Shown one piece after another: positions 47,654 through 58,430 of a DNA stretch of 64,000 nucleotides. The position numbers and the translations under genes are program-made. The notes beneath the pieces are model-generated. The model saw only the letters and a program-made list of their open reading frames with translations. It had not been told where the DNA came from and searched no databases. The stretch is from contig JAFFJZ010000002.1 in assembly GCA_018340375.1 (NCBI GenBank), forward strand, positions 41,622,001 to 41,686,000. Direction: 5' to 3'. Position 1 is the stretch's first letter; each line of letters opens with the position of its first letter. The DNA comes from Gonatopus flavifemur. Its lineage: Eukaryota; Arthropoda; Insecta; Hymenoptera; Dryinidae.

Positions 47654-48810
47654 TCATAAACTGGAAAATCATCACCTACTTGTTTGTAAATGAGTTGCCA
47701 GAAATAGAGAGTATAACAATGGGTCAGTGATTTTATGATGATTTTTCAAAATCATCTTATTCAAACCAAGCAGCATTATTGATTCATCATTGATTCAAAA
47801 ATAAATACTGATTTGCTCTTTCTCGAAACTTGGTTTGATCCATTTTGTGCGACAGATCGGTTACATTTGGTTGAGATGTCAGGTTGAATTAGGAAAAATC
47901 TCATTGAAAATCACTGAAAAATTTTCAGATTTCCAGTATATGAAGAGTTTTTTTAGAGGATTTCGCAGGTACTCCCGAAATATTTTCAGTGAAAATACGT
48001 GTTCAATAACCAAGACTTCCTCAGAATTTTCCAGATTTTTGCAAAGTTTTTCAATAAGATATCTTCAGAGTTTTGCAGCGGAATTTCCAGAGACATTCTT
48101 TTCACCAGGGAATGCACCATTGCTTATAATTCAATTCAGCCGAATAGTATTGAATGAGCATTCACTCACTTCCAGATCATTGGAGTTTGAATCGTTGATT
48201 AAAATGGATTAATGGTTGAATGGTGAATTTAAGAATATAAACTTTTATGATTCTTTAATACCGTTTTCAAATAAAAAGTTCCATGTAGCAACATAACTTA
48301 TGCAACAATAATGAACGCACCACGATGTATTCTTTCATTCTCAGTACAAATTTCGTTCCGATGAATGATTCAAATTTGAGGGATATCTACTCTCCCATAC
48401 AATACATCGATTCAGAAGGAATTCATAATTAATTAAATCGAGATTTCAAAAATTCATTATCAATTCTTAAGAACTCTTTTTGAATTTTTCTGTAGCTGAC
48501 GTTTGAATTTAATATCTTCAAAACACAGAAAACATTCTATTCATTTAAAAGTTGCAATATCCCTTATCTTGTACAAACTGTTTTACATATCTTGAATCTT
48601 GAGTTTTTTTCATAACCTTCTGGTCTTACAACTTCTTGTGACATTTTTGTTGATAAGTTCTGTATCGTCACGTTCATCACATCAAATTAACTTTTTTTCA
48701 ATATAGTTTTGCATAAACTTCACCTTGCGCTTATTTCTCGCAACACATTCTTCATTTGAATTCTCTTATAACAGCATAGTGCAAATGTCAAGTCTGTATA
48801 CTGTTATATA
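47654..48810. other. No recognised gene
   Basis: AT-rich. The 125-codon plus frame at 47835-48212 is rich in FSRFLQSFSIRYLQSF-like strings derived from TTTTCAGA words, more like repeat read-through than a gene. Confidence 0.35.
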
Positions 48811-49002
48811 CACACGGGAAAAGAAGGTAGTTGGAACAACTAATTGAATTGGTGAATATGCACCTACGAATTGAATGGTTATTTCAAGTAATTAGCTAGT
48901 TGTTTCAACTATGATGATACTATTTTAACTACACGGAAAAAAAGAGAATGAAAAAAATTATCATCTACGATGACTATGCGTCGCTTCGAGTCTTCACACG
49001 TA

Positions 49003-49154
49003 CACTGCAAACTAAAGTGTGTTAAAATTGACTACAGAACACGAATAATGTGTGTTTAACACGGATAAACCGTGTATAATAACGCTGTCTATTCGTGTTC
49101 ACACATATTATCCGTGTTATTGTAGTCAATTTTAACACACTTCAGTTTGCAGTG
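49003..49154. mobile_element. Compact palindromic MITE with CACTGCAAACT ends
   Basis: The left arm CACTGCAAACTAAAGTGTG is mirrored by CACACTTCAGTTTGCAGTG; the inner TTAAAATTGACTACAG..ACACG arms match almost fully. About 152 bp. Confidence 0.85.
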
Positions 49155-49340
49155 TGGAGAAAAATTCTTGCTGAAGAAGCGATTCCGAAAAATCTGCTTC
49201 GATACATTAGCAAAACGGTTGCTGTTACAGCAGAAATATTGCTATTTTAGCAAGGTATTCGCTAATTCAGCGAAATATTCTAGCCGTTTGTGTATTTACA
49301 ATTTCGGATTTCTGAATGGTAAACGCTTGTTAAAAGAGCA

Positions 49341-50217
49341 CACTGAGAAAAAAATGAAGTGAGCTCAACTTAAGCGTGTATTTGGACTGTATATAGTTAC
49401 CACGAAGGAATTGTATTTGAACTAAACGTAATTTCGTTGAGGCAATCACACAAAATTACGCTGATGTCGTTCAGCCAACTACATCACACTGTTATAGTAT
49501 CATCAACGTTCATTTTGTTCAAACATTAGTGTCATTCACTGGAGTTATCGTTGTAGTTGGAAATAGGAGAAATATGGTTGAACGCATTTTTAGTTGTAAT
49601 AAAGAAATAATTATTTGAAAATCACCTGATCGGAGATGGTAGAATACAGGGTAGGTAGTACATTAACAACTTTTGCAAGAGCAAAATGCGAAGCGCGCTG
49701 TAGAGAAACGGTTAGGACGTTACTGTCTCAGATAGGTAGGTAAACTCTAGATAGGTAGGTTCGATTCCCCTCAAATGAGATTTGATATATACACTTACCG
49801 GTATCATCATGGTGAGATATCGAAGCATTTCAGAGATTGAACAGTAAACAAATGAAGATTAACTTTTTGATTTACACATTTTTTTACATAAATATATTCA
49901 TGATTTGAAATGAAATAGTCTTGCATTAAACATCTTGTAACCTTGAACGGATTCTTCTATTGAGTTGATTGGAATAATTATTGAATCTAATGAAATACGG
50001 TACAATTGATTGTAATAAGTATCATTTTTATGTTAAAAGAATGATGTATTTGATCAAATTACCATTTAGTTCTGTCAACTACATCTGATGGGAATCAATC
50101 TTCACAAACATACGATGTAGTTGACGGAACTGTTCCGTGAGATTCGCCAGATTTAAGCCCACGATGTAGTTGAAAGAACTAAACCGTCTTTGAGTTCACA
50201 ATCTTTTTTTCTCAGTG
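49341..50217. mobile_element. CACTGAG element carrying a tRNA-like module
   Basis: CA duplication on both sides. The arms share GTAGTTGA / TCAACTAC and GAACTAAA.CGT words. The middle holds the tRNA-like stretch at 49690-49775. Confidence 0.65.
49690..49775 (+). ncRNA. tRNA-like relic (A-box/B-box)
   Basis: TGTAGAGAAACGGTTAGGACG resembles an A box with D-loop and AGGTTCGATTCCCC a B box, about 50 bases apart. Between them is a duplicated GATAGGTAGGT. The acceptor stem does not pair. Probably a tRNA-derived fragment. Confidence 0.45.
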
Positions 50218-50842
50218 CAAGATTTTTGCTGTAATAGCAAATTTTTTGGTTATTCAGCAACAAGTATCGTCATATCAGCACAGGAAATTTTCCAGGTTTG
50301 CTGTTCCAGCGAGTTTTTTCCTCTGAGTGTCATCATAAGAGAACAATCTATTTTTGTTATATAACGTGAATTATTTGACAACATATATCGTAAAAATTCC
50401 CATTTGAAAACCCGAAGCGACGCATCGTCATCCCCGATGGTGAATTTATCCATTTTTTTTGTCTGTGTCAGCAATTCAAGTACCGGAGCAAGCGTTATAT
50501 CAGCACTCGTTAGGCCCTTGCAAGTTCCCCGCTAGCCACTAGACTCTTCCTAGCTCTTGGCTAGATTCTCGCGAGGCCCTAGACAGTTCCATGGATGACG
50601 TTGCTGGGGTAACTATTTAACTTGTAAGCGCATATGCACCTATTTAGTTAGTTGTTCCAACTACCCTTTTTTCCTGTGGATAACCTTTTAGTGTTGGTTC
50701 CATAAATTCAGAACTTACATGATTTTGTTCAATTAGAACTGCGAGCAACTGCGAATAGATGCAAATTTGATGGAAAAAATGAAGTAATGGTACATATACA
50801 GAAGTTTTACTCATGAGAAAACAAAAGACTGTTTCAAAGGAA

Positions 50843-51038
50843 CACCCAAAAAATCATATTCTAAAAATTAGAATCTACTCTATAATATGAGCCTAGTACA
50901 TTTTCCTCTGAATATCAGTGGTGATTCTTCTAACGTTCAGAGGAACTCCCACATCAATCCTCTGAAAATCAGAGGAATATGTACTAGCCTCATATTTTAG
51001 AGGAATATTCTTGATTCTAGTATACGATTTTTTCAGTG
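50843..51038. mobile_element. MITE with CACCCAAAAAATC / GATTTTTTCAGTG ends
   Basis: AA on both sides. Inner words CCTAGTACAT / ATGTACTAG and TCCTCTGA / TCAGAGGA are mirrored. Confidence 0.7.
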
Positions 51039-51306
51039 AAGGAAGGAATCAATAAAAATTCTTACTGTTCTTGCAATTAACTGAGAGGCCCTGAATGCCA
51101 ATGGCGTACCAAGGGGAGAAGCTGATCCAATGACCATCCCGGGTCCAAGGGGGTGCCTAATTTTGTTAACGCCCAAGCACACGAATGCATAATCATAAAA
51201 CATAACGCATACGTGGAAGAAATTAGCAATCCAAATTTTCGTTGACCAGTGTGTCACTTTGGACGGAGTACAAATTGGAGAAGAATTCGTACACTGGATT
51301 TGAATA

Positions 51307-51551
51307 CACTGTTAGAAAAATCTGTCTTAAACTTAACAATACTATTATGAAGTTTTTTACATAAACATTTTATAAAATTTCATACGAAATTTTGTATGAA
51401 ATTTCATATTTTCATATTAAATTTCATGTTTTCATATTAAATTTAATAATCGTTCTCAAATTTAATATGGAAATATGAAATTTCATGAAATGTTTATGTA
51501 AAAAACTTCATAATATTATTGTTAAGTTTAAGACAGATTTTTCTAACAGTG
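51307..51551. mobile_element. TA-flanked palindromic MITE with CACTGTTAGAAAAATCTG ends
   Basis: Arms of about 110 bp, nearly perfect (TAAACTTAACAATA and AAGTTTTTTACATAAAC mirrored). The centre repeats GAAATTTCAT words. Confidence 0.9.
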
Positions 51552-51803
51552 TAGTTCGGTGGTTGGTTCATTCTTTTAGGAACCAAAATTTGAATAGTTA
51601 GGTACATGAGTGGTGGCAGAAATTACAGAAATGTCCAGCTTTCTGTCCATTAGCCCTACTCGGGGATCAAGACAAACAGAACTAAGAGTAAGTCGCTGAA
51701 ACGTTCAGAAAATTCTCTGTGCTCTTTGGGCAGTCAAACATAATCGCATTGAAATGTTTTTATTATACACCTCTCTGAAGACAATATATTACTTTCAAAC
51801 GTC

Positions 51804-52136
51804 CAACTGTAAAAAATGTGAGAAGTTTTACTCCACACTGTTAGTGGATTTCATCCCCTTATCGTGAGGAAATTGTTTTTCCATAAAAAATGAGGGACTT
51901 TTCCACCACTTCGAGGAATGATTTTCTTTTTTGGGTGTTAAATCCTCTGGAAATGAGAGAAAATTTCACCGAATTGTGGTGAGAAATTCCCCAGCAAACA
52001 GGACCGTTGGCGTTCCAAAGGGTCAGTGACGGCCCCTCACCGGCATGGCCGGACCATTAGCGGCCCATTGAAACAGGCAAGGAACTTTGCTGGCACTGTT
52101 TTTTGAGGGAAAATTCCACAATCATTTTTTACAATG
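51804..52136. mobile_element. AACTGTAAAAAATG foldback, interrupted; tandem relative at 52255-52512
   Basis: The two copies share TTGGGTGTT.AATCCTC and GGAACTTTGCTG. Copy 1 (51804-52136) has an extra GGCC-rich segment at about 51991-52078 that copy 2 lacks, so that segment is an insertion. Confidence 0.65.
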
Positions 52137-52254
52137 TATGACACTTGTGAGCGTCCGCAAAATTAATAATTCATCATTTTTGATGATCAGTTTGTTTCAG
52201 TAAATGATTCAAAGTTCAATGCCATTAAAATATAGAGTTTCTAAAGATGAAGAG

Positions 52255-52512
52255 CACTGTAAAAAATATTGGGAGTTTTTCTTTACAATGTTGGTGAATT
52301 TTGTCCCTTCATCGTAGGGGAATTGCTTTCCCATAACAAATGAGTGATTTTTCCACCATTTTGAGGAATTATTTTGTTTTTTGGGTGTTGAATCCTCCAC
52401 AAATCAAGGAAAAGTCTGCCAAATTATGGTGAAAAATTCTTTATCTGTGGAGGAACTTTGCTGCCACCAGTTCATTTTTTTGGAGAAATCTCCACAATCA
52501 TTCTCTACAATG
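52255..52512. mobile_element. CACTGTAAAAAAT foldback, uninterrupted relative
   Basis: Ends CACTGTAAAAAATATTGGGAG and CATTCTCTACAATG. It lies about 120 bp from its relative in the same orientation. Minus-strand open frames here are repeat read-through. Confidence 0.7.
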
Positions 52513-53714
52513 AGCCACTAGCTACCCACATTGTGATACCTACAAGAATTACCGAATTAGGCAATCAATCAAAAATATCAGATATAGATTCTCAAAATTT
52601 GACAATCATGGTTATCTAAATAGTTTCCCAACAGGTTATTGAATTTCAGTTGAATTTTTTCAACAGTGTATATATGGCTTATATTTGTGTCATCGGAATT
52701 ATATTCCAAGAATGTATGATTTATTTCCACTAAGGATAACAAAAACCGGTCAAATTTAGGCAGAAATTTCCTAACAGATGTCAACAGGCATTCTAAGTAG
52801 AGCTCAGACGGAATGAGTAAAAGTCCCATTAGAAGCGGGCAAGCTCATCTCTGCAACTTCAAGGGATAGACGCTTATCTTTTGTATGAGATTCCTCCGGG
52901 CTATGCATATATTATACAAAACAACAGCTGTAGTAGTAGATATGTAGAAATTGAACGTTTGGCGGATAATATACAGGGTTGGAGGATTTCATCAAACCAG
53001 TCATAAGACTCATTTTTTTATGATGATCATAATGACGATGTATGTTCAAAATTCAGCTATTACGTATGATAAATTGTTAACATCAACCATTCGCATAGCA
53101 ATACTGGATTCTTTTACAAAGCGAAATACGCTTGAAATTCCATCTACAAAGCTCAAATCAAGTCACTCTTGTAGCAATAAACTAAAGTTAGAACCCATTT
53201 ATCAGGTAAAATAGCGGAATTTTGTATAGACATCTGTTGATGAATTTAAAAAAAAAAAGACCAAGTTCATCTTTGATTCGCATGAAGCATGCTCACGTCA
53301 TTGGCTACAATTTCTCTTTGTTTTTCATTTTTTGATTTCATTCTGTTTTTCCATTAGATGAATCATGTATACATAGCGGAGTTAAAAATGGGGGAAAAAT
53401 GTATACGCATAGGTTCATCACGGATAGATGTACCCGAGATTCACATTAAATATTCAAAGACAGATTAGAGAGGTGCATGAAAGCGTGTACCATTCGTAAG
53501 ATCGATCGATAAGTCGGAAATGGTTCACAAATACATATATTTATAAATCAAATTAAAAGTCTTTTATTTGGTTTCATGCTTTGTTTCGAATATAAAACAA
53601 ATACAAAATATTATTTGGATCGTGTATTTAATCTCAATAAAGTATAATCCTGCATTGAATAAAATGAACGTGTGGTTGTTGTAATAGGGATTTAAAATAT
53701 AATCAGAGCAAATA
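52513..53714. other. No recognised gene
   Basis: AT-rich, no clear repeat ends. Frames at 52578 and 52951 lack recognisable motifs. Confidence 0.35.
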
Positions 53715-54202
53715 CACGGAGGAAATCCTACACGCGTGGTTACTGTGTGGGCCCATACGACTGGCTCGTGTTATGCAGAAAAATCATTTCCACACTACTG
53801 ATTACTGTGGTAACACGAATCAGTTGTGCCTCCACAGTAGAGGATAGTGTAAAACAACGACTCTCTACACCGAGAGAAAAAGCATGCTGTAAACGCAAGG
53901 GAGCACTTCACGCTTCTAACGCAGTTGTTATAATGTGCGTTAAACGCATGAGCCCATGCTTTTTGGGTATGAGTCCCATGCCTTCTAAGCATGTTACCAT
54001 GCATTAAAAGCACGTTATAACAACAGCATTGAAATCATGAAGGGCTCCCTCGCGTTTACAGCATGCTTTTTCTCTCGGTGTAGTGCGGATAAACGACTGA
54101 TTTGTGTTACCACAGTAACCAGTAGTGTTGAAATGATTTTTTTATATAACACGAGCCAATCGTGTGGGCTACAGTAATCACTAGTGTAGAATTTCCTCCG
54201 TG
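53715..54202. mobile_element. TA-flanked MITE (CACGGAGGAAAT ends), copy 2, split by another MITE
   Basis: Same family as 16060-16757 (ACGACTGGCTCGTGTTATGC and its mirror). It is interrupted by 53868-54080. At 53841-53850 (AGGATAGTGT) it preserves the unoccupied form of the site where copy 1 is split. Confidence 0.85.
53868..54080. mobile_element. Inner TA-flanked MITE with CACCGAGAGAAAAAGCATGC ends
   Basis: Perfect inverted ends, the second being GCATGCTTTTTCTCTCGGTG. Arms carry TGTAAACGC / GCGTTTACA. The interior repeats AAGCATG / CATGCTT words. Copy 1 of the host MITE lacks it. Confidence 0.9.
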
Positions 54203-54479
54203 TAGCTGCAATAGCTATGTATTTCTAGACAACACAAGTAAACTAATGAATTCATAAGTATCGGTATAGGTGTTCCTGAACAGCCCCTCTTATGACTGCG
54301 AAAAATTACCCATGGATGTATCCAATACAAAATGAATTCTTGAATGTGGCTGTCACGGGAGTTCATTTGTGATTGCGTTCCGTGACAGCAATACCGATAT
54401 CTACAATTCAAATAACCTACACCAGCTAAAATTCGTATTGTACTCATACCGCCCTCAGGGTCTAGGACAGGCGATCCCA

Positions 54480-55313
54480 CACAGTTGGAAATTTTGTGTT
54501 AAATTTAACACATTTCGCATGTCCCAAACGGTCCACACATATTTTTGTGTCGATATCACATAATGTGTTTGTGTTAGCTAGTCACTCAAGTTTGATGTAA
54601 AATAATACAACACAAAAGGATACTGATAAAGTTTTGATTGGAATTTCCGATCGTGTAAATTCAACACATAAGGACTGTCAAATGAAATCCAAAATAAGTA
54701 GTGAATCAACACAGCTCATAAGTGTAATTTATGCATTTTTTTTACATGAATCGAATGTGAAAATCACACTTTTTTCGTGTTGAAACGATGCATAAGAATA
54801 AATTGAAAAAAATAGTACTTCAATGAGGATTGAACAAGGATCGTCGGGACCGAATGTTGATGCTACCAAGCCACTGACCGTCCTTTGGTTAAGGGTACTT
54901 TCTTTGCGTATATCAACTTACACTCGATCTTCAAATTTACATATCTAGGAAACCAATTCCCATTAGAATGAAAGCCAGAACCAAAATGAATGAAAATCGA
55001 TGAATAGTTCTTCCGGACACTACCAAAGTTACACACACATGGAACTTTCATAAAAAAATAACTCCCACAACTGGCGATCTTCCCTTGGTAGATGAGAATA
55101 ACACAATTTTCATGTTCAATCTGGATTTGAATAAAATTTGTGTCATTTTGACACTTCTTTCCAATTGTTTGAATGATTTCACATTATAAATCAGTTCAGA
55201 ACCGATTACACAAGGACTGTTTGTAGAAGTTACACGTATTTGTGTTGAATACTTAACAGAAAATTCATGAGATACGGATTTTTTAACACATTTACATAAA
55301 ATTTTCAACTGTG
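54480..55313. mobile_element. CACAGTTG element with a tRNA-like module
   Basis: Ends CACAGTTGGAAATTTTGTGT and ATAAAATTTTCAACTGTG; CA on both sides. The outer parts repeat AACACA / TGTGTT words. A tRNA-like segment is at 54830-54905. Confidence 0.7.
54830..54905 (-). ncRNA. tRNA-like relic (A-box/B-box)
   Basis: On the minus strand CAGTGGCTTGGTAGCATC (A-box/D-arm-like) is followed by TTGTTCAATCCTCA (B-box-like) about 45 bases on. The 5' and 3' ends do not pair. Confidence 0.4.
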
Positions 55314-55324
55314 CATCGAATTAC

Positions 55325-55480
55325 ACCCCTTGACGAAAAAATCCCTGCACAAAAAGAACCCAGACTAAAATAACTCCGGACAAAACACCCCAGACTGAAA
55401 TGTCCCCACACAAAAATATCCCACGCCAAAACATCCCAGTACAATTACCACCGTCTGCTGAAATCTGAAAAATTCTTTAT
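55325..55480. repeat. Degenerate CCC.GACAAAA.ATCCC tandem repeat
   Basis: Eight or so diverged units of about 17-20 bp (CCGGACAAAACACCCCAGAC, CACACAAAAATATCCCACGC). The same kind in opposite orientation is at 58268-58430. Confidence 0.65.
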
Positions 55481-55518
55481 AAAAAGATCGATCCTGTCAC
55501 AATATCGCCCATCCCTAT

Positions 55519-55654
55519 GGGGTCATCCATAAACTACGTGGCCAATATAGGGGGAGGGAGGGGCTAAGATGTAATGCTACGTTAGGCTACATGGGGGAGG
55601 GGTGGGGGGGTCAAAAATTTGCAAAAACAGGGCCACGTAGTTTATGGACGGCCC
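55519..55654. mobile_element. Foldback MITE with GGTCATCCATAAACTACGTG ends
   Basis: The left CCATAAACTACGTGGCC is mirrored by GGCCACGTAGTTTATGG. A G-rich loop (GGGGGAGGGAGGGG and GGGGAGGGGTGGGGGGG) lies inside. The 55591-55968 frame runs out of this element and is not a gene. Confidence 0.85.
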
Positions 55655-55991
55655 TTATCTTGAAGTCTGAATACCTCACAAATTATAATATCATGAACAA
55701 CATAATATGCCAATTTTGTCAAGTTACTGTATCATTGCTAATGTATTATTATTCATCATATAGTATAATAACTGTGTTTTGCGGTATAAAATTTTGTTTC
55801 GTTAGTTTGAATTTCTGGATCATTTCAACTTTCGATATGATCATTCCATCAGTAACTAAAATGATTATTCAATGTATGATTCTGCCTCCATTTCATTTTC
55901 AATACCAAAAAATCTCGTACTATGCTGAAACATCCTCGTTTCGGAAATTTTTTCGAATTCAAAGATGAATCATTATTAAATATTGAAAATA

Positions 55992-56243
55992 CACTGAAAA
56001 TAAAATTTATTCCAGTCAAATAAATATTTATTTGTCCTGTACCAAAGAAATATTCATTAGAATGAACAAAATATTCTTTGGAACCAAAATAATTTATTTG
56101 AATTAAATAGATGGTTTTAATCGTTTATTTGATTCCAATCAATTATTTTGGTCCCAAAGAATATTTTGTTAATTCTAATAAATATTTCTTTGGTACAGGA
56201 CAAATAAATATTTATTTGACTAGAATAAATTTTTTTTTCAGTG
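55992..56243. mobile_element. TA-flanked palindromic MITE with CACTGAAAATAAAATTTATT ends
   Basis: Almost perfect arms of about 110 bp sharing GTCAAATAAATATTTATTTG and CCAAAGAATATTTTGTT. Confidence 0.92.
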
Positions 56244-56319
56244 TATCATGCTTATTTCGAGCCCCCCCCCCCCCCGAATCCCCCCACTCCTCGGCCAGGG
56301 CTTTCGCCCCTGGACCCCG

Positions 56320-57031
56320 CCCAAACAGCACCGAAAGTTCTCAAAACGTTTTAAAAACGTGTCCAAAGTCCCACAGATGTTGGTTTCCAAAAGCACATTT
56401 TTCAAACGTCTTAGAGAAACGTCATTCATTCAATGTGTTGGGAAGCACGTTTTGGGGACATTGTTTACACATGCTATGGTACGTTTTCAGAAAGTTTTCG
56501 GGACGTTATATGAAAACCAAGTATCTTATCTCTAACCTATACAAATGTATATTTATAGTTTTACTAGGGAAAAAAGTACCAAACAACCATAAAAATATGT
56601 TTTGTATTGAATATTTGGAAAGATTTCTTTCTAGAAGTTCAAAACTATCGGCAGAATGTAAGTTATCAAGAATTAAGATTTACATAACCTCAAAATTGAC
56701 GCGAAACAAAATTTCACTGTCTGCAATGTATTAAAGAGATGCAAATGTAATTTATCAAATCTATCGATACAGGCTCCACCGCAGTTCATTTGCATCTCCT
56801 CGAAATGGAGAATATTAAAAGATTTGGTACAAGTTTCATCTTTAACAAATTCTCATTTAACATGTTTCATAAACGTTCCATAGAAACCTAAATAAGACTA
56901 TACCGGACATTTGTACATCCCTGGAATGTCTATGCGACATTTTTGAAACGTCCTGGAACATTTTTTGAACGTCCTTCTTGTGACCAAGTACGTTTTCTGA
57001 ACGTCCGGAGAACGTCTCAGTGCTGTCTGGG
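56320..57031. mobile_element. CCCAAACAGCAC element filled with ACGTT words, copy 2
   Basis: Ends CCCAAACAGCACCG and GTGCTGTCTGGG with CG on both sides. AAACGTTTT, AACGTCC and GACGTTC words fill both ends. The 207-codon frame at 56111-56734 merely joins two repeats. A C-rich tract (about 56264-56287) lies just upstream. Confidence 0.75.
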
Positions 57032-57199
57032 CGGCTCCTACTACTAGCCTGCGTAGGCATGAGGCCACCTCCAGGTTTCCGCAACGGCTCAATCTCATAC
57101 TTCTTTTCATCAGTTTCTCATCCTCCTCACACCCCATCAATATTAGATTATGCCGTTCATTGTTCTTCTCCATTTCGGATATGTTGTAAATTAATATGA

Positions 57200-58245
57200 A
57201 TTAGAGAAATTCACGCCCACCCATGCGGGTATTACCAAGACTGAAAAAACCCAAGCTTGTCCCAAGGTTGGCACATGTGTCAGAAACAAACCTCCGTGAA
57301 GAACAATTGGCCCAATATTGTTCCATGATTGTCCCGCTGTTCCCAATGGATAGTTAGTCATGGTACATTTGTTAATATTTTTGAAGTAGTCACTACATTT
57401 GGTACAAGCTTGGTACAAGTGTGAAAATCGAGCATTCGTTGAGAACAATTTAAGTGGCACAATGTTTATAAATATTGACTGAATTTTGAATTTACAAAGG
57501 CTGAACTCTCTAAATTCCTTGGAGTGAAAGTTCACTCTTGCCGAGTGAAAAATTTCACTCTTAAAGAGTGAATTTTCACTCTATAAGAGTGGAAATCAAC
57601 TCTGGTGTTTGGAGTGAAAAACTCACTCTTAGGAAAAAGAGTGAATATTGACTCTTAAAGAGTGAAATTTCACTCTTCAAGAGTTGAGCTCCCACTCCGT
57701 TCTAGAGTTGCAGTATTTTGACTCTTTGAAGAGTGAATATTCACTCCAAAGAATTTAGAGAGAAGATCTGGGGATAATCATCGGGCCAGGGCTGGCCCGA
57801 TCTTCCTGCCATAAATAATCCTACACACTAGTTTTACACACCAAGCTAGATTTCATAGATCTAAGTAAGGATAGAACTTCACTTGATGGTAATAGGATGC
57901 TTTTAAATGTAGTCATACACGGAGATCAACTCATTTTGAAGAACGTTCTTCGATAATTCATGTTCTAAGATAATTCATGTACGGTATTCTGAGGGAGAAA
58001 GTCATGAACTCAAATATGAATCAATTACTTTTTTCATCCATATCTGCGATCGAAGAAGCATTGGTTGATGCTTGGTAAATGAATTGGACCGGGCCTGTCA
58101 AAACCACTGCCCCAAGCTTGTCCTGATCTTATCATTCCCAAACCTGGGCCAAGTTTGGTAAATTGTTCAGACAAGTCTCGGCAGGTCTTGTGCCAGGCTT
58201 GGTCCATCATTGGGCCATTGGTCCATACACACATGGGCAGTTTCA
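57200..58245. repeat. CCAAGCTTGG/GGCCAAT-filled repeat around a GAGTG element
   Basis: CCCAAGCTTGTCCCAAGG, TGGCCCAAT, GCTTGGTACAAG and CCAGGCTTGG words lie on both sides of 57506-57762. CCCATG near both ends may mark termini, but these are uncertain. Confidence 0.45.
57506..57762. mobile_element. CTCTCTAAATTC element filled with TTTCACTC/GAGTGAAA
   Basis: Ends CTCTCTAAATTCCTTGGAGT and ACTCCAAAGAATTTAGAGAG. Between them about 15 copies of GAGTGAAA or TTTCACTC alternate, plus GTTGAG..CTCACTC. Confidence 0.85.
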
Positions 58246-58267
58246 GCTCTTGATCTCAAATGTTCTT

Positions 58268-58430
58268 TGGGAATAGGGATATTTTGTCTGGGACATTTCG
58301 GGATATTGTAGACAGGAATATTTCACCCTGAATATTTTGTCCAGACATTATGAACAGGGATATTTGAATCAGGGACATTTCTTCCGGGATATTTCGTCCG
58401 GATATTTTGACCGGGGATGAAACGCACCGG
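58268..58430. repeat. GGGATATTTTGTCCGG-type tandem repeat
   Basis: About nine diverged units (GGGATATTTTGTCTGGGACA, CGGGATATTTCGTCCGGATA), the reverse orientation of 55325-55480. Confidence 0.7.

Larger units (their letters stand above)
48811..50680. mobile_element. Deep nest of foldback elements
   Basis: Level 1 (48811-50680): CACACGGGAAAAGAAGGTAG / CTACCCTTTTTTCCTGTGG, TA flanks. Level 2 (48932-50467): CACGGAAAAAAAGAG with ATGCGTCGCTTCG mirrored by CGAAGCGACGCAT. Level 3 (about 48996-50329): CACACG..GAGAAAAATTCTTGCTG, its end interrupted by the small MITE 49003-49154, and closed by TTTTTTCCTCTGAGTG. Level 4 (49341-50217): CACTGAGAAAAAAA / TTTTTTTCTCAGTG, CA flanks. A CTAG-rich insert lies at 50468-50609. 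Confidence 0.7.

Noticed and set aside
51033..51257. 74-codon minus frame containing MVIGSASPLGTPLAFRASQL
   Set aside because: Composition is suggestive, but it starts within a MITE end, no splice context or family could be recognised, and it lies between two foldbacks.
56111..56734. 207-codon open frame on the plus strand
   Set aside because: It runs from the arm of the 55992-56243 MITE through a C-rich tract into the ACGTT-filled element at 56320; no domain is visible.
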